Assembly (NCBI GenBank): GCA_016987375.1
Contig: PJRA01000051.1
Location: forward strand, 436,284-500,283
Source: Brachionus koreanus
Taxonomy: Eukaryota > Rotifera > Eurotatoria > Ploima > Brachionidae
Length of the DNA: 64,000 nucleotides
Direction: 5' to 3'
Part shown: positions 12,300 through 23,100 of the stretch, piece by piece
Numbering within the stretch: the stretch's first letter is position 1
Layout of the letters: every line of letters starts with the position of its first letter
The notes under the pieces: model-generated
What the model was told of the DNA's origin: nothing
Database searches by the model: none
What the model saw: only the letters and a program-made list of their open reading frames with translations
Program-made: the position numbers and the translations under genes

Positions 12300-13080
12300 A
12301 AGTTATTTCAGTCTGAGTAACTAATTTCGATGCATGGTTACCAATTAAAATATTTTTTATGTTGTCCAACATGATTTCAAATTCTTTTCTATTATCATTT
12401 GTACTCTTTGAAATCTTCCTGATAATTGTTTTTGTCTCACTAATCGTTCATTAGAGTCTATTTGAAGATTTAATTTTCCCCGTCGTTTTTCAAGAGGATT
12501 TAAACGATTTTGAATATAGTTTTCGATGAAATTCCTAATAATTAAGTCGGTATCTTCGTTAAAACTCTTATTGAGTCCTAGAGTTGTTTTGTTTTGTTTT
12601 CGAATTGATTTTATTTGCTCTGATTTCAAATCTTTCTGAAAAGTGAGTTCCGGCCTTGGAGTTTTTTAAGATTTCATTTCGCTTTGTTCTGTGATCGGAT
12701 TAGAAATCGTTAAGATGTTTGATATAGTTGGTTCGCCTTGTTTAGAAGTGGTTCGGTGAACTGATTTTAACGGTACTGACATTTTAATAGTGGGTTTGTC
12801 TTGTTTTCTATCATCAAAAACGTTTGGTTTATAGCGTTTTAAATTGTCGATTTGTGATTGAGTCTGACCGATTCGTAATTGAATTGTGCTTGCCCATTTT
12901 AATACTTTTTTGTGCGCTATAAGATCCTGTTGCAGTTTGTACTCTAGTAATTTTATGTACTCCATCGAGTTTGTGTTTTGTGTAGCTCGAGAACGGTTTT
13001 CAAAATTTCAAAAAAATTATCTAGAGATGACTATTTGTATTGTGCTAACAAAATCAACTAATTCAGTGACATAAATATTT
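12300..13080 (-). pseudogene. Broken coiled-coil protein gene or retroelement ORF1 relic
   Basis: From 12965 leftward one frame reads MEYIKLLEYKLQQDLIAH and continues for 99 codons to a TAA at 12668-12666, then goes on in the same frame for another 90 codons (KTPRPELTFQKDLKSEQ onward). Near 12430 a one-base shift is needed to enter the next coding-like frame, which reads RKISKSTNDNRKEFEIM and ends TQTEIT then stop at about 12308. Upstream, coding-like text (TELVDFVSTIQIVISR) occurs near 13075-13020, also out of frame. The composition is Lys, Gln and Leu-rich and probably coiled-coil in parts. I do not recognise a family. One stop and at least one frameshift argue for a pseudogene; a LINE ORF1 relic is an alternative. 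Confidence 0.5.
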
Positions 13081-13680
13081 ATTTAGATAACAAAATAATT
13101 GTATACAAATCTTAAAATTGCTTAATTTTTTAATGCTTATTGACTAAAAGAAATTAGATTAAATGCAAAATAATGAGAAAAAATAAAAATAATAATTCAT
13201 TTTTTTCTGTTTTTTTCACTTGAGTTGTTGATTTCTTTCTCGATCTTTCTTTTTTTTCGGTAAATCGACATTAACGAGTATAAGTAAAGTAAAGTATAAG
13301 TATATGTAAATACCTCTTCATGTGATTTGAAAAGTGGCTCCATCATAGAGTTTCTGACTAGACCATAATAATAAGCGACAACAGAAAAATGAATTAAATC
13401 TAGAAATTCAAATATGTGAATTTTATTTAAAGAAAAAAAATTATGAAAGCAGAAATATAAGTAGAAAACAAAAATCGATTTTTTTTTAATAATTTTGGTG
13501 ATTTACACCCGGTGTAGTTTTTTTCCAATCTTGACTGGTGTATGTTTTAAAGTATACAATTTGTTACTGAAAAAACAGCAAGAATAGTTGTTTAATAGTT
13601 TATTGCAATAATGGACACAATAATAGCATAGTGTCTTCCTAAAGGATTGTATTTTTATATGAAGCATTGACATCTGTATC

Positions 13681-13707
13681 TACTTAGAGATTTTGAATCT
13701 CTAAGTA
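13681..13707. repeat. Perfect 12-bp inverted repeat (hairpin)
   Basis: tacttagagatt and aatctctaagta flank a 3-base loop. It lies in the 900-base gap downstream of the chitin-deacetylase-like gene. No T-run pattern or gene relation gives it a function. The rest of 13081-13995 shows no gene. Confidence 0.6.
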
Positions 13708-13995
13708 TACAAAAGTTTGTGAGGCGTATTTAGAGTGTCGGTAACAAATTCAAGAAACAACCTATGATTTTTTTCAACTCTATAATCATAATTTTATAAC
13801 TAAGCTTTCTTAGTAATTATAACAAATAAACAAATATGTAAACTGGACCAAGTAGCTCATTCCAAGCACTATGAGTTGAATGTTAAATGAAAAATAAATT
13901 AATTTAAAATAAAAATTTTATTTATGAACGATTCGGTTTAAAATGCAAAAAAAAAAAAAATTAATAAAAATTTGTCTAAAATTAAAAAAATTAAT

Positions 13996-15375
13996 TTAGC
14001 TATATTTATCATATAAAATTGTAAATACAATTGAAAATAGAAAAACAGCGATTACTGTTGACAATATTCCATTTTTAAATAGTGTTTCAGTGTGCAATTC
14101 AAGTCTAGCACTTTGATTTCTTTTTTTAGCTTCTTCAAGTTCTTCAGCAGCCTCCATTACTTTCTTAATCGAATCACATTCTTCATCATAATCAAAATGA
14201 ACGCCATCACAGTCCCACAGCCATTTGCTAGCGATAACATTCAACGGTGCTGGATACTCAATCCAATCTAATATTCTGGCTATGCTCAAAAAATACACAT
14301 CAGTCTTTTTAACTAGCCCATCGGGTTTGACCGTGGTAGCTTTGCTCACAAAATCTACCAATGCTTCTGTCAATACATCACCAAATTTGTCAAACCAGCT
14401 CAACTCTATGTTAATGATGTACGGCGCCTTATTAGTTGTATAGTGTCGTTTAAAATTTTCTACCAAAAAATCAGTAAGAATTGTACTATTTATTAGTTCT
14501 TTGGGTAAACAATTTTTATTCTCAAGTATGTTGTCTGCAAAATCATCTCTAATTAATGTTGGACATGGAAATTTACTTTCAACATTTAAGTAATGCAAAG
14601 GGAAGATCCAAACCGAGCTCATAGAACAATTTGATTGACCATTGCAAAGTGATTTTTTTGTTGGACATGTGGGGCATGAATAATTGGCGGGGAAATCCAT
14701 TGTATGTGGCCACAATCTAAGACCATTGTGACGCTTAATATCCTCGGGGCCAACAACCACAGATGTGTCGTAATTAAAACCAAATTTTTGGAGAGCTTTG
14801 AAATGTGCGTTTCCTCTCTGGTCTAAAAATGGAACACGAAAGCCTCGCAAAAATGATTTATTTATTCTAGACTTATTAGCAATGTTTTTCTTTTGTTTAA
14901 GAATGTTTTCTTCAGCACTGTCAGATCGCCACGCTCGGAAGTACTGGCCCAACGAGTCACAATCAGTATACGGACAGCTGTATTTCGGAGCACTCACACC
15001 TATCTCATTGTTGTTATTAAACAAAGTTTGTGCAAAGCAATAGTCAGTTGTTCTGTTGCCAGTCTCGGCTACGAAAAAAGTCGCCTGAATTGGACAACCA
15101 TTCGGATTTTTGTACAAAGGATTTAGGATTTTTTTAATGTATCTAGAGTGACTGGAAGTTAGAACACCGTTGAATGTCAAAGCAACCATCATTGGTGTGT
15201 CATCAAAATGAACTGACATTGGCCGATCGGTATCTGAACACTTGCACAATGGAAGTCGGCAATTTAAAAAGTTGCACTCTTCAATTTTTTCCGTCTTAAT
15301 CATTTCCTGGGCCGTAAAATCATTGTACGGCAAATAGAATAAAACAAAGCTAAGCGAAAAAATCAAATGTTTCAT
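13996..15375 (-). CDS. Membrane-anchored chitin-deacetylase-like protein, catalytic residues lost
   Basis: Single exon, 459 residues. Residues 1-22 form a signal peptide. The mature start has the Cys-rich pattern ECNFLNCRLPLCKCSDTDRP that precedes the polysaccharide deacetylase (carbohydrate esterase 4) domain in animal chitin deacetylase-like proteins. The domain then runs from PMMVALTFNG (residues 61-70) through NEIGVSAPKYS (about 124-133) to RGFRVPFLDQRGN (about 177-189). In active enzymes the first motif is TFDD, giving the catalytic and a metal-binding Asp, and the second is H-S/T-x-x-H, giving two metal His. Here they are TFNG and GVSAPKYS, so zinc binding and deacetylation are very unlikely. 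Residues about 435-453 form a hydrophobic helix followed by a short basic tail, so it is probably type I membrane protein. Inference: a structural or chitin-binding role in cuticle or lorica. The DEG/ENaC gene lies 262 bases upstream on the same strand. Confidence 0.88.
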   Translation of the reverse strand: MKHLIFSLSFVLFYLPYNDFTAQEMIKTEKIEECNFLNCRLPLCKCSDTDRPMSVHFDDTPMMVALTFNGVLTSSHSRYIKKILNPLYKNPNGCPIQATFFVAETGNRTTDYCFAQTLFNNNNEIGVSAPKYSCPYTDCDSLGQYFRAWRSDSAEENILKQKKNIANKSRINKSFLRGFRVPFLDQRGNAHFKALQKFGFNYDTSVVVGPEDIKRHNGLRLWPHTMDFPANYSCPTCPTKKSLCNGQSNCSMSSVWIFPLHYLNVESKFPCPTLIRDDFADNILENKNCLPKELINSTILTDFLVENFKRHYTTNKAPYIINIELSWFDKFGDVLTEALVDFVSKATTVKPDGLVKKTDVYFLSIARILDWIEYPAPLNVIASKWLWDCDGVHFDYDEECDSIKKVMEAAEELEEAKKRNQSARLELHTETLFKNGILSTVIAVFLFSIVFTILYDKYS

Positions 15376-15637
15376 CTTTATTTTAAAAAATAAAAAACTA
15401 ATTTAAAATAAATTTCAATTTTTTTTTTCAAAACATGTTATTTTTATATTTTTAGAATTTTCTCATGTACAGATTAAAAATGAATGAAAAGTTCAAGTCT
15501 CGCTTAAATCTTTATAAAAATTTTACACAATTTTTTATTTTTCAAATTTTTTGCAAATCAAAAAACTAAAAAAAACAAAATATTAAATAAATAATTGAGT
15601 TATTTTTTTAGTTTATTTAATTGATTTTCTAAAATTG

Positions 15638-17113
15638 CTATTTTTTTATCACAATGACTTTATTTTTTTTGATAGTTAAACATTTGCAAACAACTTTCAT
15701 GATTAGATCAATAAATTCGACCAAGCTTATAAAACTAATTCCCAAGAATAAGCCAAAAGTTCCACCAATGCTGCTAATTAGTCCCTCAATTGTAATACTC
15801 GGACTCTCTGTTATTTCTGTCTGCTTCATGTAATCATAGTAAATATTCACTGCTAAAATATTTTCACTCAATTCTTGAACAGTTAAATTTGTCTTATTAT
15901 TAAAAAAAGACCTTATTTTGTCATTATTTGCCAATTCTCTTGCATAAGACGCTGATGGATATTTACTTTCTGATTTTATAAAAGTATAGCTAACTGATTC
16001 ACATTCCAATGGACACAATTTTCTCAATTTAGTTTTATAATCTGATGCTGTAATTTCTGTGAAAACTTGAATAGCACAGCTTTGTTCTTCAAATGTGTCG
16101 CATAAATTCCTGCTTTCGGGCACAAAATTAGCACTAAGGTCATGACAGTGGCATTTTCTCAAAATCTCTGAAATAATGTAAGCATAAAAGCAGTCAGTTT
16201 GCCGATAGGTTAAATTTGATGCTAGAACTTTGGTGTAATATTCTGAATCAAACGAGTCAATTGAGACCAAATTATTGACACATTGACTGTAAGGATAAGG
16301 CATCAATTTGCTTTTTGTACGTTCTAAAACAAGATTAGAGTAGGTCCCAGAAGCTATGCTTAAACCCTGTCCAACTAGAGGTCTAAAGGGATTGTCATTG
16401 ATGAAAATATTTGCTCCATTCGATAGACTTAGAGTCTCGCGTCTGTCCGGTATACCCACAAACAATTCAATCATTAAACCATTATACTTGCCTGTATGAT
16501 AGGACTTTTTTGTCTCAGACACTTTTTGAATTGAATTAAATTGATAACAATTGCCATATTCGGTGTCATGGAACCATATCCAATCACTTTGGTCACATTT
16601 TTGAAAATTAAATATACAACTAATAAACATTTTATCAAAAGAAATTGAAATATTGTTATTTTTGTCTAGTGAAAGTGTTTTCAAGTAGACTGAACTCAAA
16701 TAGCGAATGAAATTGAAATTAAAATAAAATTTTGAATCTTTACCGTCAAATATTTGATCTAATAAGACCGAATCGGTCAGATTTTCTAGATTGTTTTTGA
16801 TAAAGTAAGATTTCAAATGCTGAAAAATTGTTTCAGTTGTGAATGGGTTTATGTTGCAAACGGTAACAGCCGGAAATGTTAGTGAGTTTTTGTCGACTAC
16901 TCTTATTTTGGTCACAACATCAAAATTAAGATAGTTGATTATGTTCAAAGTTACTGTCAACAAGCATGCGCCAATTGAGATTAGAAATAGAAAAATCCAC
17001 ACTATTCGAATGGGCAGAATATTTTGAGAAAAAATGTGACGCATTCCGTGTACAGAAGTGTTTTCAGTCCACTCTTTGAAAATTTTCCTTGCATTTTCTT
17101 TAGAATCTTTCAT
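15638..17113 (-). CDS. DEG/ENaC family sodium channel subunit
   Basis: Single exon, 491 residues. These are trimeric, usually amiloride-sensitive cation channels gated by peptides, protons or mechanical force. Visible marks: the N-terminal gating motif SVHGMRHIF (His-Gly at 22-23), transmembrane helix 1 at about 35-58, TFPAVTVCN just after it (the FPAVTxCN motif), a large extracellular domain with the Cys-rich tail (DCFYAYI, CHCHDLSANFVP, CPLECESVSY), and the second membrane segment from about 443 with SSIGGTFGLFLGISFISLVE, which carries the GxS selectivity-filter motif as GIS. The acidic residue after it (VEF) is kept. All core elements are there, so the subunit is probably functional. What gates it cannot be told from sequence. 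The start ATG at 17113 gives the standard short cytoplasmic N-terminus. No introns, like its downstream neighbour. Confidence 0.95.
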   Translation of the reverse strand: MKDSKENARKIFKEWTENTSVHGMRHIFSQNILPIRIVWIFLFLISIGACLLTVTLNIINYLNFDVVTKIRVVDKNSLTFPAVTVCNINPFTTETIFQHLKSYFIKNNLENLTDSVLLDQIFDGKDSKFYFNFNFIRYLSSVYLKTLSLDKNNNISISFDKMFISCIFNFQKCDQSDWIWFHDTEYGNCYQFNSIQKVSETKKSYHTGKYNGLMIELFVGIPDRRETLSLSNGANIFINDNPFRPLVGQGLSIASGTYSNLVLERTKSKLMPYPYSQCVNNLVSIDSFDSEYYTKVLASNLTYRQTDCFYAYIISEILRKCHCHDLSANFVPESRNLCDTFEEQSCAIQVFTEITASDYKTKLRKLCPLECESVSYTFIKSESKYPSASYARELANNDKIRSFFNNKTNLTVQELSENILAVNIYYDYMKQTEITESPSITIEGLISSIGGTFGLFLGISFISLVEFIDLIMKVVCKCLTIKKNKVIVIKK

Positions 17114-18054
17114 TTTTATTTCTATGTCAATCGATCAATGATTTTTATTTTCTTTTAGTAGTTTTGAAATTTCATAGCATTTAAGAAAGAAAAAATCATT
17201 AAAAAAAAAATAGTAAATTTTTTATAAATTTTAATTTATTTTTAAAATAACAATAAAAAAAAAATAAAAAAATCATTTAAATTAATAATTGATAAGCAAT
17301 CTGTGAATTTTTAAAAAAAAAAATTCAATCGAAAATTTTCAAAACAATGCTTTGTTGTTTCTGATTATGCTGTTTTAAAAATAAATTTTTCTAACGGTTA
17401 ATCAATATTTCTATTCATACAAACCCATTTTTTTACCGTAAGAAAACTTCAATCCCTTTTTTACATAGATCATTTTAACATTTATCCGTTTAAAATGTAA
17501 AAAGTTACGTTAAAGACTAGGATGGGTTAATTTTGACACAAAAAAAAATTTACTCATTTTGTTACAGCTTCTGACACACTGGTTTAATGTTGGATGATGG
17601 TTTTGAAAATCACATGGGTCAGGGGTGTACTGTGGATCGGATTTCCAAGAGTAGCATTTTTCTTTTCCGTAAATAGTTTGGCTGTGTGTTTGTTCAGACT
17701 CTTGATTTATGGTGAATGTTGCTGAACGCGGTATTGAAAAAAAGATTTTAAAAGGTTTTAAATTTCACATTTTCGACTTTGAATCTTTGAAAAGTCTGTT
17801 ACTTAATTGATCTGTTCAAAAAATTATTTTATCAAGCGAAATTCAAAAATGTGAGAGCATCTTTTCATAAAACAATAATTAATTAAGATGAACAATCAGT
17901 TTCTTCAAATATTTAAAAATATGTATCGGTAACTCTTTATTTCAATAAAGCTAATTTTAATTTTAATTTTCCTTTATTTTATTGGGTCATTCTAGACGGA
18001 TAAGGGTTAAATAAGTTGACTACATAAGTGATGGCATCAATAATGGACATCCAG
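17114..18054. other. Intergenic AT-rich stretch
   Basis: No coding region or repeat recognised. It lies between the divergent DEG/ENaC gene and a LINE relic, so the 17114-17300 part probably includes the channel gene's promoter; no element can be named. Confidence 0.45.
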
Positions 18055-19005
18055 TCATAGTTGTGTTCCTTGACTTCGCTAAAGCGTTTGATATAGTCTG
18101 TCACTCTTCCTTTAGAACAAAGATGATTGCACTTGGCTTTTGCATGAGTATTGTAAATTGGGTTTGTGATTTTCTGGCACACAGGCAACAGAGAGTTGTA
18201 ATTGGTCAGCACAAGGCTGACTGGATCAACGTGACTAGTGGTGTTCCACAGGGAAGTGTTCTCGGTCCTCAGTTGTCAGTCACCTTGTTAAGCTCTTTGC
18301 CTATGATAGCAAACTTATCGCTACCATTCATGGTAACAGCGACCTATTTGCACTACAGCAGGACCTTGACGCACTCACGGAATGGTCTATGACTTGGCGT
18401 ATGCTATTCAATAATGATAAATGCAAATGGATGGAGTTCACAAGATCTGGTAGAAGTCAATCGATAAATACCGAGCTGTATATGGGTGGTTCTTGTGATA
18501 GGAGATGTCTGTGCTTTGTGGAGACCTTCAAGACTCTATACTGCGCATACGTAAGACCTCATCTCGAATATGTATCAGTTGTCTGGGCAAATCCCTGCAA
18601 GAAAGATACTAACGCCATCGAGAAGGTCCAAAGAAGAGCTACAAAACTAGTAACGAATGGAATGGCCTACCCCGGGAAGTAATCGAAGTTTCTACAGTCA
18701 ATCAATTCAAAAATAGATACGACGCATACAAGCACAATAAGAAGAAATCCTCTCAATCAAATAAAAGCAATAGCAGTTAAATTTTTATAGAATTAATCGT
18801 ATTTAAATTATCCTGAATTTGTCTTAGCCGTAACTCTCTCACAATTTGTTTATATTTTGTCCTAATCATGTATCTTCACCAATACCGACTATGTCTTTGA
18901 AAATGAATCTAGTCTTCGTTGTATCTAGCTACCATAGCTGTTTTCCTAGTAAAACATCTTCGCAAGCCTGCTTGCCGTAGCTTATTATTATTATTATTAT
19001 TAATA
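18055..19005 (+). mobile_element. 5'-truncated LINE with (TTA)n tail, several frameshifts
   Basis: Plus-strand RT pieces in order: FLDFAKAFDIV at the 5' edge, [15 protein letters not shown] near 18232-18277, then a frameshift into [13 protein letters not shown] (the FADDTKLIA motif with D to Y) near 18285-18325, [46 protein letters not shown] and finally [22 protein letters not shown] ending near 18780. A 3' UTR of about 200 bases follows and ends in a (TTA) microsatellite at about 18981-19003. The internal part between 18500 and 18520 seems deleted. GC content is visibly above the surroundings, which suggests a more recent arrival than the other LINE relics here. Tail type and ORF end fit a CR1/Jockey-like clade, but that is a guess. 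Confidence 0.85.
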
Positions 19006-19094
19006 GGATAGTGTAACAATCACTGAAATTCCTATATATTAAATTGTTTGATAATATATAATTCTTTATATATTCATTAAAAAATAAAATAAAA

Positions 19095-19405
19095 TATTAT
19101 TTGACACTAAAACAATTTCCCTCTCTAGAAATACACATCTCCCATCTTTCTGGCACCATTTTGACCCCTCGCTCGTCTCCGTAAGTTGGTTGGTTTTGAG
19201 ATAAAATATTGACTGATGTCTTTTTTTTATATATCCTCCAAGTCTGAGTACATTTTTTCACTGAGGAAGTGCTGCTTGGATAGGAACAAATGGTAATTTG
19301 AAGGAGCCAAGTCTGGTGAATAAGCTGGGTGAGATAAGACTTTTCAGCATAGATTCTCTATCCGGCTCGTTTTTGCAACATGTGGCCTAGTGGCTTTGTG
19401 AATAC
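19095..19405 (-). mobile_element. Mariner-type transposase relic (3' third)
   Basis: Minus strand reads ATRPHVAKTSRIENLC, a stop in place of Trp, then KVLSHPAYSPDLAPSNYHLF, the hallmark around the third catalytic Asp of mariner transposases (SPDLAPSDYHLF). After a stop and one frameshift it ends GDERGVKMVPERWEMCISRE...CFSVK then stop at about 19098. The N-terminal two thirds are absent and the upstream end abuts an unrelated repeat, so the copy is dead and truncated. Confidence 0.88.
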
Positions 19406-19429
19406 CTTTGTAGATACAAATTATTTTAG

Positions 19430-19633
19430 AAGCTCAAAGTTAAGATATTTTCTAAAAAAGAAAATGTCGCTTGGTTTGTGGTTCCAAGCTAGTTGTAAAT
19501 AGTTGCCGAGTTCGCAGCCAATTTAAAGTGCTCGGATGAGTGGCGCTGTTTATGATGAACGTCCCACGAGCTTTTAGTCATAACTCTGCCGATAGCCGGT
19601 CCCAAGCCCGGTTGAGAAAAGAGGAGGGTGACA
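19430..19633 (-). repeat. Dispersed repeat, inverted partner of 53598-53825
   Basis: The reverse complement of 19465-19633 matches 53598-53768 with only about a dozen differences by eye over roughly 165 bases, both starting 'tgtcaccctcctcttttctc' and sharing 'gggacgttcatcataaacag'. Similarity fades towards 19430. The GC-richer, well conserved sequence looks like the 3' part of a retrotransposon or a SINE, but no coding motif proves this. Confidence 0.8.
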
Positions 19634-20102
19634 TTCTCAATTTATAAAATAACTATCTTTTAAAATTAAAACATTTAATTTTTCAATTTACTATATTGTT
19701 TATTTTCAAGGTAAATTTTTTTACATTATTACATTTGTTTTGTGAAGTCACTTAAATTCAACATTCAACAATTGAGCACTTTCTTTTAAATATTCATGGA
19801 ATGATCTCGATGTATCTAATTAATAGGCCAAATGAAGAAGCTATTAATTTTTAACTTACAATTGACAATTGTTATCTCTAGGTCAAAATTGTTCAAGTCA
19901 TAAATTTAGAATTAATGGCAAGTAAAATTTAGCCATGAGTAAAAATAAATTACCTTTTTTTTTTAAATTTCAATTTAATTCATTCTTTAAATTGGTTGCT
20001 TTATTTAAAAAAAAAAATAGGTAAAAAAATTATTATGTAATTTCTTTTTAGTGACAACAACAATTTTTTAAATAATTTTATTTTTAAAAGTTATTTTTAA
20101 AA
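19634..20102. other. Region upstream of otoferlin
   Basis: About 470 bases of A/T-rich DNA before the otoferlin ATG at 20103. Presumably promoter and 5' UTR; no TATA box or other element stands out. Confidence 0.4.
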
Positions 20103-23100
20103 ATGTCGTTGACGATCCGCATTCGCAGCTTGTATCAAGAGAATTCAATAAGTCTTTCAAAAAGTATCTTGTCGAATGCTAATGACAAAAGTCTCATTCA
20201 AAATATGTCTCTCATTCCGGCCAGCAAGTATAGCCTAATTGAATGTCGGCTTAAAATTTATTACATAAACTCAAATGGCAAAAGAATTAATTTGACTAAG
20301 CAGGATATAATTGACACAAGTGAACAAAATCGAATAGTGTTCAAAATAGACAATAAGCCAATTCATTTTGGAGATAGATTAGAAATTTTATGCTTTAAAC
20401 CAACTAAATTAGCAATCAAGTAACTTTTTTACCATTAATCAAGTCATATAAGTCATATGGTCACATGACTTGATTAATTTTTTTTACCTTGTCATTTTAA
20501 ATCGTGTTTAAAGACCTTTTGCAAAGTATACAATGCTGTTGGACTTTTTGTTAAGCAAAAAAGATGACTTGTGCGCTCAGTCTAAGATACACATTGATGA
20601 TTATTTGATTGAGCCTACTACAAACAAAGCGTTGAAGAAAAAAATTTCTTTTGATCTAAGCTACGAAACAGCTGAGAGTGTCAAAAGCGACATAGACCTA
20701 GATTCGGACATATACCCGTTTCAGAACAATTCATGTAGCATTATAAATCATCCGTTAAATCAATCAACTGCTAGTGATTACATTAGAAGTGTCCTAAAGA
20801 CCGGAGAGTTTGCTTTGAACAAATTTAATCTAACTGAAAATGATTTGAATTATTCCAAGTAAGTATTTTTCTTTTGTTTTCAATTAAAAATTAAAGCTAA
20901 TAAAAAGAAACACACTGATGATTCTTTTACACTTTAATTTATGACATAGTTTTTCCTTTGTAGATAAATAATTTTTGAAATAGGATAAAATTAACATTTG
21001 AAAGATATTTTTATTCAAAAGTAGATAATTGTTTGATGAAGAAGATATTATTCATTAAAAAATTAATTTTTTTATTTTGCAAAATTTCAGTTCACAAATT
21101 TCCGGATACCAATCAAATTAAATTTCTTAATTGAGTAATGAATTAAGCTTTAAAAAAACAACACATAACTTGATAAAAAATGTCTGAAGCTTCATCCTCT
21201 TATGTACTTTTATCTGTCGATAATCAGGAAAATCAACTTGATAATACTGATAATGATGTTGAAGACATAGAAAAGGTTCAATCGAAGCGGGGAACAAATG
21301 GAGTTTACCAAGATTCCTAATCAACGTAGAATATTACAAGGGTCCAATGCAAATAGTTTTGGAAAAAAGATCATGGATGGCAAGACTTTCATGATTTGTT
21401 GGAATGTTTAATGCGGTTAAATGAATTTTGAAAATTGGCTTTTTCATGTCACATCTTGCACTTTTTGAACTTGAGAAAATTTTTGGGGTTGGCAGACCCA
21501 AAAAAAACTATTAATGACAGTGAACAACAATCATAAAGATTAAGAAATTACTTTTATTCTTTTTTTCAAGGTATTTTTTTATTGTTACTTTAATATTTAT
21601 AAAAAAATATCTTCTAATTAAAACTTTTTTTATCTACTTTTGTTAATTTTTTTTTATCTACCATTATTATAAAAAATATAGACTAAAAAAAATATTTATC
21701 TACTGACAAAAATATTCTCAGAATAAAAAATTACTTCGTTATTTCTTCTTTATTTGTGTTATGAATTTTTTCAATACCACAATTTAAAAATTAAAAATAA
21801 AATTTTAAATTTTATCAATTTTTTTTTTAGAATTAAATAAAAATAAATTAATTCCATTCCGCTTTGTGAAATAGCCAACCAGACCATTAATTTTAGCTTC
21901 AAATTTTTTAACGTACTTGTTCTTTACACTCTCTGGCGTTTTGCTAACATTACTGCTATAAAAAGTAAAATTCCCTGGCAGCGCGGTGTTGCTAAGAGTG
22001 AAATAAGATTCATCATCAATTATGAATTCATATCTGCTATATTTTAAAAGCTTTCAACGACATTTGGCCAGACTGTCTTCTCCTGGTTAGCATTTAAATG
22101 AGATCTCTTCTGTTTTTTGTACTTTTTGATGTTTGTTTACTTTTTTAAAATCTTTCTAGCCATCTTTCTTTGCGAATGACCCGATTTTTGATTGAAATAG
22201 GCTCTAAGTTTAGCCACCATTTGTTTCGTCACTATTTATTGTAAAATTAAAAAAATTGTTATTTCTACCAAAAAAAAAAGTTTAAATTCTTTAATATTTT
22301 GTCTAATAAAATTTTTTTAAAATTAATTTAGTCTTATTATTCTAAGCATTTTAATAGATAATCTCAATATTAATAGCACATCCTTTTTTTTTTATAAATT
22401 AAGTGTTTTATTTTTGTTATTTTGAAGAAAATTGGGAATATATGCATCAGATATGACAGACGAATCTGTGCGTAGTTGGCTACAAGACATAAACCAATGC
22501 GCCTCTACTCTTAATTTAGCCTTGAGCTTAATAATGTCTTACGAATTGAACAATGAACAAAAAGAACGATTCAAAAAATCAGTTATTAAGAACAATCTGG
22601 GCAACACTCTGAACGAGTCCATGTACACAAATGAAATCTATTTGCCCAATTTGCTTAGTCAAATATTCTATACCGAATGGACAGAAAAGATATACAGCTG
22701 GCAAATAAGAGTGAGAATTATTGAGCTGAAATTGATGCTGGGCCTAGAGGAAACTGTCTACTGCATTGTTGAAATTGCTGATCAAAAATTTCGCACCAAA
22801 GACAAAAGCATTACCAATTTGCGCTTTTCAGACGACGATGAAACTTTCATAGCTAGGATTGAGTGCCAACAATACCAAAAAGCGTTCAATTATAGAATTA
22901 AAATTTCGGTTTATTTTAAAAAATTGTTCTATTCAGATCAATTTGTGGGAAAATTTGAGGTCGACTTTGGCACTATTTACCGTTTGCCTGGCCATGAAGC
23001 ACATCACAAATGGGGAGAATTGTTTTACATTAACGAAAAAGCTGAATCGTCTATTGACGACGGAATTTTTAATTCGGAAACAGTGTCAAGAGGTTTTGTC

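Noticed and set aside
22432..22440. Independent gene starting at 22432 ([10 protein letters not shown])
   Set aside because: The supposed start is a TTG inside an exon; an AG acceptor at 22426-22427 joins it in phase to the previous otoferlin exon.
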